A DNA stretch of 64,000 nucleotides from contig DKYT01000011.1 in NCBI GenBank assembly GCA_002492465.1, positions 19,225 to 83,224 of the forward strand. The letters are read 5' to 3'. Of this stretch, positions 8,004-17,174 are shown in pieces. Source of the stretch: Lachnospiraceae bacterium UBA7093 (lineage in GTDB: Bacteria; Bacillota; Clostridia; Lachnospirales; Lachnospiraceae). The notes beneath the pieces are model-generated. The model saw nothing but the letters and a program-made list of their open reading frames with translations. It searched no databases and was not told the origin of the DNA. How positions within the stretch are numbered: the stretch's first letter is position 1; each line of letters opens with the position of its first letter. Position numbers and translations under genes: made by a program.

Positions 8004-8264
8004 CTAATTCTTTTCACCGCTTAAATAGCCTTCAATGCTGTCCATTGCTTCTTTTTCATCGCTTCCGTTTGTAATTACCGTAACTGCTTCGCCGCTGTTC
8101 AGGGCAAGGCTCATCATGCCCATAATGCTTTTCGCATTTACCCGCTTGCCCTCTGTTTCAATGTAAACAGAGCTTTCATGCTGACTTGCCACCTGCACCA
8201 GCATTGCAACGGGTCTTGCCTCAAGCCCGCCGTTTAATTGGATTTTAATAGACTTTTCGATCAT
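8004..8264 (-). CDS. crh: Crh-like HPr paralogue (Glu replaces the catalytic His15)
   Basis: An 86-residue HPr-fold protein. The phosphotransfer site GIHARPA of HPr reads GLEARPVA here, with Glu at position 15, so it cannot pass phosphate between Enzyme I and EIIA. The regulatory serine is kept exactly at residue 46 (VNAKSIMGMMSL), so HprK should phosphorylate it. This is the design of B. subtilis Crh (Gln15), a corepressor of catabolite control protein CcpA. It is last in an operon that starts with hprK and runs rapZ-whiA-crh as in B. subtilis. A true HPr is encoded elsewhere in the window (31641). Confidence 0.85.
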   Translation of the reverse strand: MIEKSIKIQLNGGLEARPVAMLVQVASQHESSVYIETEGKRVNAKSIMGMMSLALNSGEAVTVITNGSDEKEAMDSIEGYLSGEKN

Positions 8265-8279
8265 AATGATACTCCTCCC

Positions 8280-9152
8280 TTATCCCTTAACCTTTTCAGC
8301 TATCTCGCTGAGTTTTCGCAATCTATGATTTACACCGGATTTTCCTACCGGTGGATTAAGGTACTTTCCCAATTCCTGGAGAGAACTTTCCGGATATTTC
8401 AGCCTGACTTCCGCCATCTGCCTTAAATTTTCCGGCAGATTGGACAACCCATAGCTTTTCTGCAAAAGCAGAATATCCTCTATTTGTTTACTTGCCGCAT
8501 GAACCGTCTTGGTAATATTCGCCGCTTCACAATTAACCTGCCTGTTAATGGAATTTCTTACTTCCTTTTCCACACGGAGATTTTCTAACAGCATCAGAGA
8601 CTGATGTGCCCCCATTACATTTAGAAGATCGACAATTCCCGCGCCTTCCTTCAAATAAACGACGTAATATTTTTTGCGCCTGACGATTTTGGCATCGATC
8701 TCAAAGCTATAAATCGTCTGTCGGATCTGCATCGCCTGATCCTCGTTCTCACATACAAATTCCAAATGATAACCTTTTTGAGGATCACTCATGGAACCGA
8801 CACTCAAAAAGACGCCCCTCAAAAAAGCACGTCTGCAGCAGCTGTTTCTGAGCAGAAGGGGGTTCGTTTTTTCGGTAAGCCCATGCAACTTTCCACCTTC
8901 ATCCAGAATCTTAACCGCCTGCAAAACTTTGACCGCATTCTCATTAATAATAAATGTTTTCTTGAATAATGTAAAGTATTTTCTGGAGGCAAATGGATTT
9001 TCAAAAAAAATCCCGACCTCTCCCCCTGTCCCCTCACCCGCTTCAAGCCTGCCTCCAAAGTGAATCAGACCGGCAAGCTCCGCAAGCTGGCAATGTCTGG
9101 AACCCGGTATTACTTTTTCCAGTTCTTCCTTCACATCCGATGAAAATGACAT
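8280..9152 (-). CDS. whiA: WhiA, DNA-binding regulator with a homing-endonuclease-like domain
   Basis: A 290-residue WhiA/YvcL protein. The N-terminal LAGLIDADG-like region (SFSSDVKEELEKV, AELAGLIHFGG, CCRRAFLRGVFLSVGSM) is catalytically dead in this family. The C-terminal helix-turn-helix is at about 205-285 (PESSLQELGKYLNPPVGKSGVNHRL). It is slightly shorter than the 310-320 residues usual. In Firmicutes it affects cell division and chromosome segregation. It lies 17 bp after rapZ and 15 bp before crh. Confidence 0.94.
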   Translation of the reverse strand: MSFSSDVKEELEKVIPGSRHCQLAELAGLIHFGGRLEAGEGTGGEVGIFFENPFASRKYFTLFKKTFIINENAVKVLQAVKILDEGGKLHGLTEKTNPLLLRNSCCRRAFLRGVFLSVGSMSDPQKGYHLEFVCENEDQAMQIRQTIYSFEIDAKIVRRKKYYVVYLKEGAGIVDLLNVMGAHQSLMLLENLRVEKEVRNSINRQVNCEAANITKTVHAASKQIEDILLLQKSYGLSNLPENLRQMAEVRLKYPESSLQELGKYLNPPVGKSGVNHRLRKLSEIAEKVKG

Positions 9153-9169
9153 AATCCATCCTTTACCTG

Positions 9170-10033
9170 CTATATGCCTTGTCCTAAATCCCGGTGTTCA
9201 ATCTTAACACCGTAGTCTCCGCTGTTTTTCATGCGTTCATACAGCTTGTTGGCAAGGGTTACGCTTCTATGCTTTCCCCCTGTACATCCGATTCCGATCA
9301 CCAGTTGGTATTTCCCTTCTTTTATATAGTTAGGAATCAGGAACTCAGCCATATCTGTCAGTTTGTCAATAAAAATATGCGCTTCCGGAAAACCCATTAC
9401 AAAATCCTGCACCTCTTTGTCATTTCCCGTTTTATATTTCAATTCGTCGATATAAAAAGGATTCGGCAGAAACCTTACGTCAAAAACCAAATCTGCATCC
9501 GCCGGAATTCCATGTTTAAAACCAAATGACAAGATGGTAATCATCAAATTATTGTACGCTTTGTTCTGCACAAAAATACGTTCCAATTCCTCCTTCAGTT
9601 CTCTGGTCAACAAATTGGAGGTGTCGATCACATAATCGGATTTCATCCTGATATCGTTTAAAATGCCTCTTTCTTTTTTGATGCCATCTTCAATCCGCCC
9701 ATTGGGGGAAAGGGGATGCATCCTTCGGGTTTCCTTATATCGCTTCAGCAGTGTTCTGTCATTTGCCTCCATAAACAGAATCTCAAAATCATATCCGTTT
9801 TCTTTCAGCTTCTCCAGGACTCTTTGAACGTCCGCAAACGCCTGATTAGCCCGCACATCCAGCCCCAGCGCAACCTTGGTCACCTCACCGCCGGGGGTTG
9901 CTATCAGCTCCACAAATTTTTCGATCAGAGATACCGGAAGATTATCCACACAATAAAACCCGGCATCCTCCAGCATTCTGAGCGCTGTACTTTTTCCCCC
10001 TCCGCTCATACCGGTTACCACTACAAAACGCAT
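9170..10033 (-). CDS. rapZ: RapZ-family P-loop nucleotide-binding protein
   Basis: A 287-residue YvcJ/RapZ protein. Walker A GMSGGGKS is at residues 8-15, followed by FYCVDNLP. The C-terminal substrate-binding domain holds FKHGIPADADLVFDVRFLPNP, VIGIGCTGGKHRSV and EHRDLGQG. RapZ controls glucosamine-6-phosphate synthesis in enterobacteria; in Gram-positives its role is less clear. It sits between murB and whiA. The yvcK/glmR gene usually between rapZ and whiA in Bacillus is absent. Confidence 0.94.
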   Translation of the reverse strand: MRFVVVTGMSGGGKSTALRMLEDAGFYCVDNLPVSLIEKFVELIATPGGEVTKVALGLDVRANQAFADVQRVLEKLKENGYDFEILFMEANDRTLLKRYKETRRMHPLSPNGRIEDGIKKERGILNDIRMKSDYVIDTSNLLTRELKEELERIFVQNKAYNNLMITILSFGFKHGIPADADLVFDVRFLPNPFYIDELKYKTGNDKEVQDFVMGFPEAHIFIDKLTDMAEFLIPNYIKEGKYQLVIGIGCTGGKHRSVTLANKLYERMKNSGDYGVKIEHRDLGQGI

Positions 10034-10043
10034 TCACGCCTCC

Positions 10044-10964
10044 TTAAAAATCTCCCAGAAAAATTACTTCTGTTTCCAGTGTAACATCAAATTTTTCTTT
10101 TACTCTTTCCTGTACTTCCCGGATAACCTCCGCCACATCAGCTGCCGTTGCATTTCCGGTGTTGATCACAAATCCGCAGTGCTTTTCAGAAACTCTGGCA
10201 TCACCTATGGAATACCCCCGAAGACCTGCGTCCATAATCAGTTTCCCCGCAAAATATCCTTCGGGTCTTTTGAAGGTACTTCCTGCGCTGGCATATTCCA
10301 AAGGCTGCTTTTCTCTGCGTCTTCTTGTAAGCTCCTCCATTTTTGCCCTAATTTCACCTTTATTTCCCTGCTCCAGCCGCAGCACTACTTCAAGGACAAT
10401 AAAAGGTCTCTTCTTAATGGCGCTGGTTCGATAGCCAAATTCCATGGTATCCTTATCCAGCACAAGGATTTCTCCCTGCTCGCTGATTACGCTCACCTGC
10501 TCTACTACCTGCGCCATTTCCCCCTCATAGGCTCCGGCGTTCATCACCACGCCTCCTCCTATGGTTCCCGGAATGCCCGATGCAAATTCAAGACCTGTCA
10601 GTCCATTTTCCATGGCGCACTTTGCTACCTGGGTTAAAAGTGCCCCCGCTCCTGTTCTGACCAGGCTGCCTTCTATCTGTATATGGCTCATTTTGTTGCC
10701 TATCTGTAAGATAACCCCCTCGTATCCCTTGTCCCCCACCAAAAGATTACTGCCGTTGCCCAATACAAAGTAAGGTGTCTCTACTTCCCTCAAATAGGGA
10801 ATGATCTTCCTCAGCTGTTCACCGTTGCTAACCTTTACCAGATACTGTGCTTCTCCTCCCACACGAAAAGTAGTATGTCTGGACATTGGTTCATTTAGCA
10901 AAATATCCTCTTCCGGTACGTAAACCTTAAGAAATTCATAAATAGCCGAACTGATTTTTACCAC
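10044..10964 (-). CDS. murB: UDP-N-acetylenolpyruvoylglucosamine reductase
   Basis: FAD- and NADPH-dependent second step of UDP-MurNAc synthesis for peptidoglycan. Signatures are MSRHTTFRVGGEAQY, LGNGSNLLV, FASGIPGTIGGGVVMNAGAY (FAD site), the Ser of YASAGSTFKRPEG and the terminal catalytic Glu region ETEVIFLG; type II MurB. I use the GTG at 10964, preceded by AGGTGAAGAG, giving 306 residues and a normal N-terminus. The ATG 13 codons upstream has no spaced ribosome binding site. It sits between glcK and rapZ. Confidence 0.93.
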   Translation of the reverse strand: MVKISSAIYEFLKVYVPEEDILLNEPMSRHTTFRVGGEAQYLVKVSNGEQLRKIIPYLREVETPYFVLGNGSNLLVGDKGYEGVILQIGNKMSHIQIEGSLVRTGAGALLTQVAKCAMENGLTGLEFASGIPGTIGGGVVMNAGAYEGEMAQVVEQVSVISEQGEILVLDKDTMEFGYRTSAIKKRPFIVLEVVLRLEQGNKGEIRAKMEELTRRRREKQPLEYASAGSTFKRPEGYFAGKLIMDAGLRGYSIGDARVSEKHCGFVINTGNATAADVAEVIREVQERVKEKFDVTLETEVIFLGDF

Positions 10965-11024
10965 CTCTTCACCTGCTGTTCTTCCCCGCCTCAATCTACG
11001 CATCCTGCTGTCAGGAACAGCAAG

Positions 11025-11966
11025 TTAACGCATATCCAGTATCAGCTTCGCCGCTCCATAAATACCCGCATCATTTCCCAGGGTTGCAAGGGCGAATTTT
11101 ACATTCCTGTTGGCATGAAAAACATTTTTTTCATAATAGGGTCTTATGTAGTCCATCAGGATCTCCCCGGCTTTTGACACTCCTCCGCCAATTACGATGG
11201 TTTCAGGATTCACAACCCCTGCAATAACCGAAAGACCGTCTCCTAAATATTTGCCGAATTCCTCCGCCACCTCCATGGCAAGAGAATCCTTCTGTTTTAC
11301 TGCATCAAAGACCGTTTTCGCAGAAATTTTGCCCTGACGAAGGATACTCTCTCTATTGGTTTCCGCCAGCTTTTTAAATGCCATTCTGGCAATTCCCGTT
11401 GCGGAAGCATATTGTTCCAGACAACCCTTATTGCCACAGCCGCAGCTTTCCGTCTCCTCATCCTGCACATGGATATGACCGATCTCGCCGCCTGCGCCCC
11501 TGAAACCGGTAAGAACCTTTCCGTCAATGATAATACCGCCGCCTACGCCGGTACCAAGGGTTACCATAATCAGGTCTGTGCTGCCCTGACCACCGCCCTT
11601 CCACATTTCTCCAAGAGCCGCCACATTGGCGTCATTTCCCGCCATAACAGGCATATGCAGAATATTTTCCAGCGTGCCTTTGATGCTGAAAGTTCCCCAT
11701 CCTAAATTCACGGCTCTGTGCACTACGCCCTCCCCGTCAATAGGACCGGGCGCGCCTACGCCTACACCTACCACCTGATCAGGAGAAAGCTTCTTTTCTT
11801 CCATTTTCTTTTGGATACTTTCCGCTACATCCGGCAGAATATGACTGCCTTCCTCCTCTGTCCTTGTGGGAATTTCCCACTTATCCAGAAGGTTTCCTTC
11901 CACATCAAAAAAACCAAGCTTTACCGTTGTACCTCCAACATCCACTCCAAATACATATTGACTCAT
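11025..11966 (-). CDS. glcK: ROK-family glucokinase
   Basis: A 313-residue sugar kinase, most likely ATP-dependent glucokinase feeding glycolysis. ATP-binding GVDVGGTTVKLG is at the N-terminus; AGNDANVAALGE has the catalytic Asp; TLGTGVGGGIIIDG, GEIGHIHV and the ROK zinc site CGCGNKGCLEQYAS follow. No N-terminal DNA-binding domain is present, so it is an enzyme and not an Nag/Xyl repressor. It lies between hprK and murB, which places carbohydrate use and cell-wall precursor supply in one transcript. Confidence 0.92.
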   Translation of the reverse strand: MSQYVFGVDVGGTTVKLGFFDVEGNLLDKWEIPTRTEEEGSHILPDVAESIQKKMEEKKLSPDQVVGVGVGAPGPIDGEGVVHRAVNLGWGTFSIKGTLENILHMPVMAGNDANVAALGEMWKGGGQGSTDLIMVTLGTGVGGGIIIDGKVLTGFRGAGGEIGHIHVQDEETESCGCGNKGCLEQYASATGIARMAFKKLAETNRESILRQGKISAKTVFDAVKQKDSLAMEVAEEFGKYLGDGLSVIAGVVNPETIVIGGGVSKAGEILMDYIRPYYEKNVFHANRNVKFALATLGNDAGIYGAAKLILDMR

Positions 11967-12025
11967 AATGACCCTCTCTTTATCTTTATTATTTTTTCGC
12001 TGATTTATGCTGTATCCAGAAAAAT

Positions 12026-12973
12026 TTATTCATCATCCTCGTCTTCATCCCTTTTTCTGGTAAGAGATTCCTGCACCCTTCTGTACAGTTCCTGTGCTGC
12101 GTTATAGCCCATTTTCTTTTGACGATGGTTGATTGCCGCAGATTCGCATATAATTGCCAGATTTCTTCCCGGACGAATGGGGATATTGTGGCACACAACC
12201 TTGTTACCCAGATATTCCGTGTATTCCTCCTCCAGACCCAGCCTGTCGTATTCTTTCTCCTTATCCCAATCCTCCAGGCGGATCACCAGATCGATGGTCT
12301 GGGTATCCTTGACGCTGGAAACACCAAATAAGGTCTTCACATCCACGATCCCAATACCCCGCAGTTCAATAAAATGTTTGGTAATATCCGGTGCAGAGCC
12401 TACCAGCGTATCGTCGCTTACCTTGCGGATCTCCACAGCGTCGTCCGTCACCAGACGATGTCCCCTCTTAATCAGCTCCAATGCCGCTTCGGATTTTCCA
12501 ATGCCGCTTTCACCGGTAATCAGCACTCCCTCGCCGAAAACATCTACCAGCACGCCGTGAACCGAAATACAGGGCGCCAGTTTTACATTCAGCCATCTGA
12601 TAATCTCCGCCATAAACGCGGAGGTTGCTTTCTTCGTCATCAGGATGGGAACATTGTTTTCGATCGCCACCTGTGTGAAAAGGGCATTGGGCTTCAACTC
12701 CCTGCAGAAAACCATTGCCGGTATATCGCAGGAGAGAAGTCTGTTGTAAACATCCCTCTGCCTCGCCTCCGGCAGCCCTTCCATATAGGTGTATTCCACA
12801 AATCCGATAATCTGCAGCCTGGTCGCCTCAAAATGCTCAAAATAACCTGCCATCTGAAGCGCCGGTCTGTTGATATCCGGCTGGGTGATCTTGATTTTTG
12901 AAATGTCCAGCTCCGGCGTCAGATTTTCCAGCTTCATTTTTTCAATAATCTGTTCCAATTTTACACTTGCCAT
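12026..12973 (-). CDS. hprK: HPr kinase/phosphorylase
   Basis: Bifunctional enzyme that phosphorylates Ser46 of HPr and Crh, and removes it again, to control carbon catabolite repression; 315 residues. The P-loop GESGIGKS is at 154-161, followed by RGHRLVTDDAVEI. The HprK signature region with ELRGIGIVD is present near 205-215. The C-terminal tail is Arg/Glu/Asp-rich. First gene of the operon, with a clear promoter that overlaps the end of uvrC. Its two likely substrates are the HPr and Crh proteins in this window. Confidence 0.96.
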   Translation of the reverse strand: MASVKLEQIIEKMKLENLTPELDISKIKITQPDINRPALQMAGYFEHFEATRLQIIGFVEYTYMEGLPEARQRDVYNRLLSCDIPAMVFCRELKPNALFTQVAIENNVPILMTKKATSAFMAEIIRWLNVKLAPCISVHGVLVDVFGEGVLITGESGIGKSEAALELIKRGHRLVTDDAVEIRKVSDDTLVGSAPDITKHFIELRGIGIVDVKTLFGVSSVKDTQTIDLVIRLEDWDKEKEYDRLGLEEEYTEYLGNKVVCHNIPIRPGRNLAIICESAAINHRQKKMGYNAAQELYRRVQESLTRKRDEDEDDE

Positions 12974-13026
12974 ACCCGCTCTTTTCCCTCCATCTTTTCT
13001 TTCGGCATTACCCTATACCTTCCGAT

Positions 13027-13055
13027 ATTGTATCATAAACATTTTACAATCACAA
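13027..13055 (-). promoter_or_regulatory. Promoter of the hprK-glcK-murB-rapZ-whiA-crh operon
   Basis: TTGTGA, 17-bp spacer, TACAAT, with a TG extended -10. The -35 overlaps the last codons of uvrC. Confidence 0.75.
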
Positions 13056-14924
13056 TAGCTCCGAATCCTTGTGAAAAAAGGCATAAATTCCTTTTGCCAC
13101 CGATTCCGGGATCTCGTCCACCCCTGCAAGCGCCGCTACGTCCGCATTTCTGATCTCCTCTATGGATCTAAAACAGCGCATCAGCGCCTTTCTTCTTGTC
13201 GGTCCCACCCCGGGGATCTCATCCAGTACCGATTTGACCTGTGCCTGGGAGCGCAGAGATCTGTGATACTCAATTGCAAAGCGGTGCGCCTCATCCTGGA
13301 TCCTTGTAATCAGCTTAAACCCTTCGCTGTTTTTGTCAATTTCGATCTCCTCATTATTGTAATATAAGCCCCTGGTATTATGGTTATCATCCTTTACCAT
13401 ACCGCAGACAGGAATCTCCAGCTGTAACTCCTCCAGCACCTGCAGTGCAACGTTAACCTGCCCCTTGCCGCCATCCATCAGAAGCAGATCGGGGAATTTC
13501 GTAAAACTTCCAAATTCCTTTTCCAATTCCTTATCTGCAAGTTCCTTTTGCTCCTCTATGCCGTGCAAAAACCGCCTGGTCAGCACCTCCTTCATGCAAG
13601 CGTAGTCATCCGGTCCTGAAACCGTCTTAATGCGGAATTTCCTGTAATCGCTCCGCTTCGGCTTCCCCTTCTCATAAACCACCATGGAACCTACATTGGC
13701 AAACCCGCTGATATTGGAAATATCGTACGCTTCCATCCGGTTCACCTGGGAAATTCCCAAAAGCCCTCCGATCTCCTTCACCGCGCCGATGGTTCTCCCT
13801 TCCTCCCTGCGGATACGCTCCTTATCCTGGCTTAATACCAGCATTGCATTTTTTGCCGCCAGTTCTACCAATTTCTCCTTGGAACCGATCTTAGGCACCT
13901 TGAGATATACCTTTCCTCCTCTTCGCCTTGACAGCCATTGCTCGATTACCGCCATATCCTCAATTTCCTCCTGGAGCATCAACTCCCGGGGAATATAGGG
14001 GGTTCCCGCATAAAACTGTTTTACGAAGTCCAGCAGGATCTGTGCTCTGGGCGTCTCCAACACATGCTTCATATAAAAATGCTCCCGCCCGATCAGCTTT
14101 CCGTCTCTTACAAAAAAAACCTGCACCACCGCGTCCTGCCCATCCGCCGCCAGCGCAATAATATCCTTATCCTCCAGCGTACTGTCGGTAATTTTCTGCC
14201 TGGAAGCGATCTGCTTCACACTGTTGTACAAATCCCTGCACCGAATCGCCTCTTCAAATTCCAGCCGTTCAGAAGCCTCCTTCATTTTCTGTTCCAGTTC
14301 TTTTAAGGTATCCTGATAGCTTCCGTTGAGAAAATCCAGCGCCTTTTTTACCTGCTCCTGATACCGTTCCTTTGATATTCCGCCCTGGCAGGGCGCCAGG
14401 CACTGCTTAATATGATAATTCAGGCACGCCCTGTCATTCCCGCATTCTCTGGGAAGATTTCTGTTGCAGGTGCGCAGTTGGTAAAGCTTATTAATCAAAT
14501 CGATGGTATCCCTTACCGCCGATACGCCGGTATAAGGACCAAAATACCGGGAATGATCCTTTTTCATCTGCCGGGAAAGAAGCACTCGGGGATATTCCTC
14601 CCCCATTGTCACTTTAATATATGGATAAGTCTTATCATCCTTCAACAGTGTATTGTACTTGGGGCTGTGTTCCTTGATCAGGTTGTTTTCCAGAACAAGC
14701 GCCTCCAGTTCCGAATCCGTCACAATATATTCAAAGCGGCTGATCAAGGTCACCATCTTATCGATCTGCGGTCCTCTGCCGATATTTTTGCGAAAATAAG
14801 ACCTGACACGGTTGTGCAGATTCACCGCCTTGCCAACATAAATGACATTATCTTTCTCGTCATGCATGATATAAACGCCCGGACAATTGGGGAGTTTTTT
14901 TAGTTCTTCCTGAATATCAAACAT
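13050..14924 (-). CDS. uvrC: Excinuclease ABC subunit C
   Basis: Dual-incision nuclease of nucleotide excision repair, 624 residues. The N-terminal GIY-YIG domain reads CPGVYIMHDEKDNVIYVG. A Cys-containing region has CLNYHIKQCLAPCQG, the UVR motif is at about 200-235 (ASERLEFEEAIRCRDLY), the RNase-H-like second nuclease includes RMEAYDISNISG and LLLMDGGKGQVN, and a HhH pair is at the end (LDEIPGVGPTRRKALM). The start is the ATG behind CCGGAGAC; the open frame extends 30 codons further upstream without a ribosome binding site. uvrA and uvrB are about 30 kb away in this window. Confidence 0.96.
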   Translation of the reverse strand: MFDIQEELKKLPNCPGVYIMHDEKDNVIYVGKAVNLHNRVRSYFRKNIGRGPQIDKMVTLISRFEYIVTDSELEALVLENNLIKEHSPKYNTLLKDDKTYPYIKVTMGEEYPRVLLSRQMKKDHSRYFGPYTGVSAVRDTIDLINKLYQLRTCNRNLPRECGNDRACLNYHIKQCLAPCQGGISKERYQEQVKKALDFLNGSYQDTLKELEQKMKEASERLEFEEAIRCRDLYNSVKQIASRQKITDSTLEDKDIIALAADGQDAVVQVFFVRDGKLIGREHFYMKHVLETPRAQILLDFVKQFYAGTPYIPRELMLQEEIEDMAVIEQWLSRRRGGKVYLKVPKIGSKEKLVELAAKNAMLVLSQDKERIRREEGRTIGAVKEIGGLLGISQVNRMEAYDISNISGFANVGSMVVYEKGKPKRSDYRKFRIKTVSGPDDYACMKEVLTRRFLHGIEEQKELADKELEKEFGSFTKFPDLLLMDGGKGQVNVALQVLEELQLEIPVCGMVKDDNHNTRGLYYNNEEIEIDKNSEGFKLITRIQDEAHRFAIEYHRSLRSQAQVKSVLDEIPGVGPTRRKALMRCFRSIEEIRNADVAALAGVDEIPESVAKGIYAFFHKDSELL

Positions 14925-15047
14925 AAATTTTGTCTCCGGTCCATAATTCGTAAAAAGGACATCACTGCGAATCACTTTCGTTCTTCTCATGATGCCCGCT
15001 TTTCCTGTTAACATAAGGGCAGCTCCTAAAGCGCCCTGCCCGTTGTT

Positions 15048-17174
15048 TTATTTTTCAAGGAAATCCGAAGATGCGTTGGAAAACCGTCCGGCGGTGTGCC
15101 CATCCTCCTGGCTCCGTGAATTTCCCGAATCTGAAAGACTTTGGTCTTCTTTTAAGGGCTCCTCTTTCGCCGGTTCTTCTTTCTCTTTTTTCTGTTCTTC
15201 AGGAGAATTCTCTTCCTCCTCCGGCTCCGGAATTCCTTTTTCCTTTCGATAGATCTTCATAAATTCCTTGCCGCTGATGGTCTCTTTCTCAATCAGGTGC
15301 GCCGCAAGCTTATCCATCAATTCCCGGTTGCCTGCAAGCAGCTCCTTTGCTTCCTCATAACACTGCTTCAGGGTTTCCATGATTTCCGTATCTACATCCG
15401 CTGCCGTGCGGTCGCTGCAGGTCAGCCGCGCGCCACCGCCTAAGTACTCGCTTTCTACCGTTGCAAGCCCCATCAGCCCGAAACGCTTGCTCATACCGAA
15501 ACGGGTAATCATATTGGTAACCATGTTGGTTGCCTGTTCAATGTCGTTTGCCGCTCCTGTGGTCACATTGCCAAAAACAATCTCCTCCGCTGCCCTGCCG
15601 CCCAGAAGGCTTACCAGCCTGTCATGAAGCTCCGCTTCCGTCTGCAGATACTTCTCCTCCTCCGGCACATGCATCACATAGCCTAAGGCGCCCATGGTCC
15701 TGGGGACAATGGTGATCTTCTGCACCGGTTCTGAATTCTTCTGAAGGGCACTGATCAGCGCATGCCCTACCTCATGATAGGAAACGATCTTTCTTTCTTC
15801 CTTGCTCATGATCCGGTCTTTCTTTTCTTTTCCTACCAGAACCTGCTCCACCGCATCGAACAGATCCTTCTGGGTCACATATTCTCTGCCGTGCTGGACT
15901 GCATTGATTGCCGCCTCGTTGATCATATTGGCAAGATCGGCTCCTACCGCTCCGCTGGTGGCAAGGGCAATGGCATCCAGATCTACGCTTTCGTCCAGGT
16001 GCACATCCTTGGCGTGCACCTTCAGGATCTCCACTCTTCCTTTCAAATCCGGTTTATCTACAATAATTCTTCTGTCAAAACGCCCCGGGCGCAGAAGCGC
16101 CTTATCCAGAATTTCAGGGCGGTTGGTTGCCCCCAGCACCAAAATACCCTTGGAGGTATCAAAGCCATCCATCTCAGACAACAGCTGGTTCAAGGTCTGC
16201 TCCCGTTCCTCGTTACCGCCGCCGTACTTGCTGTCACGGCTTCGTCCGATGGCATCTATTTCATCGATGAAAATGATACAGGGCGCGTTCTTAGTTGCCT
16301 CCTTAAACAAATCCCTTACACGGGAAGCGCCTACGCCTACGTACAATTCAATAAAATCCGAACCGGAAAGGGAAAAGAAAGGCACCTTTGCCTCCCCTGC
16401 AACCGCTTTTGCCAGCAGAGTCTTACCGGTTCCGGGAGGTCCCACAAGCAAGGCTCCCTTAGGAAGCTTTGCGCCAATCCGTGCATATTTTCCGGGATTG
16501 TGAAGGAAGTCCACTACCTCCTGGAGGGATTCCTTTGCCTCGTCTTCTCCGGCAACATCCTTAAAAGTAATACCCGTTTCCCGCTGCACATACACCTTTG
16601 CGTTGCTTTTTCCAACACCCATAGGACCGCCGCCCTTGGACATTTTGCGGAACAGGAAGCTCAACAGAACCCACATGATCAAAAACGGGAACACGTAAGA
16701 CAGTAAAAAGCTGATAATCGTACTGGTTCTGTCCGCCACCTGCCCTTTCACCTCAACATCATGGGCAAGGAGACGGCTGGTCAGGGTATCATCATCCTCG
16801 ATCTTTCCGGTGTAATAGCTTACCATTGGATTCATGCCATACAAATACATGATGGGGGATTGATTCTCCTTATCCGCCTTGGGCTGGATATAGATCCTGT
16901 CTCCTCCAATCACCACCGCCTCAATCTTTTCTTCCTCCAGCATCTGTATAAACTCACTGTAGGAAATTTCTTTCTCCGAATCTCCTGTCAGCATCTTCAC
17001 AAAAAAGCTCACTAAAAGAAGGGACAAAAGCGCCGCAATCAGAAAGGTGATAATATTCTGTTTCCTTGGATCCCCGCCAGAGCCGCCGGGACCGCCATTT
17101 CCGTTGTTGTTATTGGACGGACCGCCGTTTCCTCCGTGACCGCCATCGTACTGATTCAAATTATTGTCGCTCAT
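15048..17174 (-). CDS. ftsH: ATP-dependent zinc metalloprotease FtsH
   Basis: Membrane-bound AAA+ protease for quality control, 708 residues. An unusual Gly/Asn-rich N-terminal tail (residues 8-34) precedes TM1 (about 41-60). An extracytoplasmic domain, TM2 (about 152-175), Walker A GPPGTGKT (245-252), Walker B IIFIDEIDA, SRH DKALLRPGRFDRR and the zinc site HEVGH (467-471) follow. A Glu/Lys/Ser-rich tail of about 60 residues ends the protein. Its ATG follows the DUF1846 stop with no gap (TAAATG), so the two are co-translated. Confidence 0.96.
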   Translation of the reverse strand: MSDNNLNQYDGGHGGNGGPSNNNNGNGGPGGSGGDPRKQNIITFLIAALLSLLLVSFFVKMLTGDSEKEISYSEFIQMLEEEKIEAVVIGGDRIYIQPKADKENQSPIMYLYGMNPMVSYYTGKIEDDDTLTSRLLAHDVEVKGQVADRTSTIISFLLSYVFPFLIMWVLLSFLFRKMSKGGGPMGVGKSNAKVYVQRETGITFKDVAGEDEAKESLQEVVDFLHNPGKYARIGAKLPKGALLVGPPGTGKTLLAKAVAGEAKVPFFSLSGSDFIELYVGVGASRVRDLFKEATKNAPCIIFIDEIDAIGRSRDSKYGGGNEEREQTLNQLLSEMDGFDTSKGILVLGATNRPEILDKALLRPGRFDRRIIVDKPDLKGRVEILKVHAKDVHLDESVDLDAIALATSGAVGADLANMINEAAINAVQHGREYVTQKDLFDAVEQVLVGKEKKDRIMSKEERKIVSYHEVGHALISALQKNSEPVQKITIVPRTMGALGYVMHVPEEEKYLQTEAELHDRLVSLLGGRAAEEIVFGNVTTGAANDIEQATNMVTNMITRFGMSKRFGLMGLATVESEYLGGGARLTCSDRTAADVDTEIMETLKQCYEEAKELLAGNRELMDKLAAHLIEKETISGKEFMKIYRKEKGIPEPEEEENSPEEQKKEKEEPAKEEPLKEDQSLSDSGNSRSQEDGHTAGRFSNASSDFLEK

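Noticed and set aside
8004..8264. Calling the HPr-like gene ptsH
   Set aside because: Residue 15 is Glu, so PTS phosphotransfer is impossible; the true HPr with His15 is at 31641.
13050..15014. Longer uvrC start 30 codons upstream
   Set aside because: No ribosome binding site there; the GIY-YIG domain starts normally from the inner ATG behind GGAG.
15762..16706. Long plus-strand open frame opposite ftsH
   Set aside because: Antisense shadow of a well-supported gene, with no ribosome binding site and low-complexity composition.
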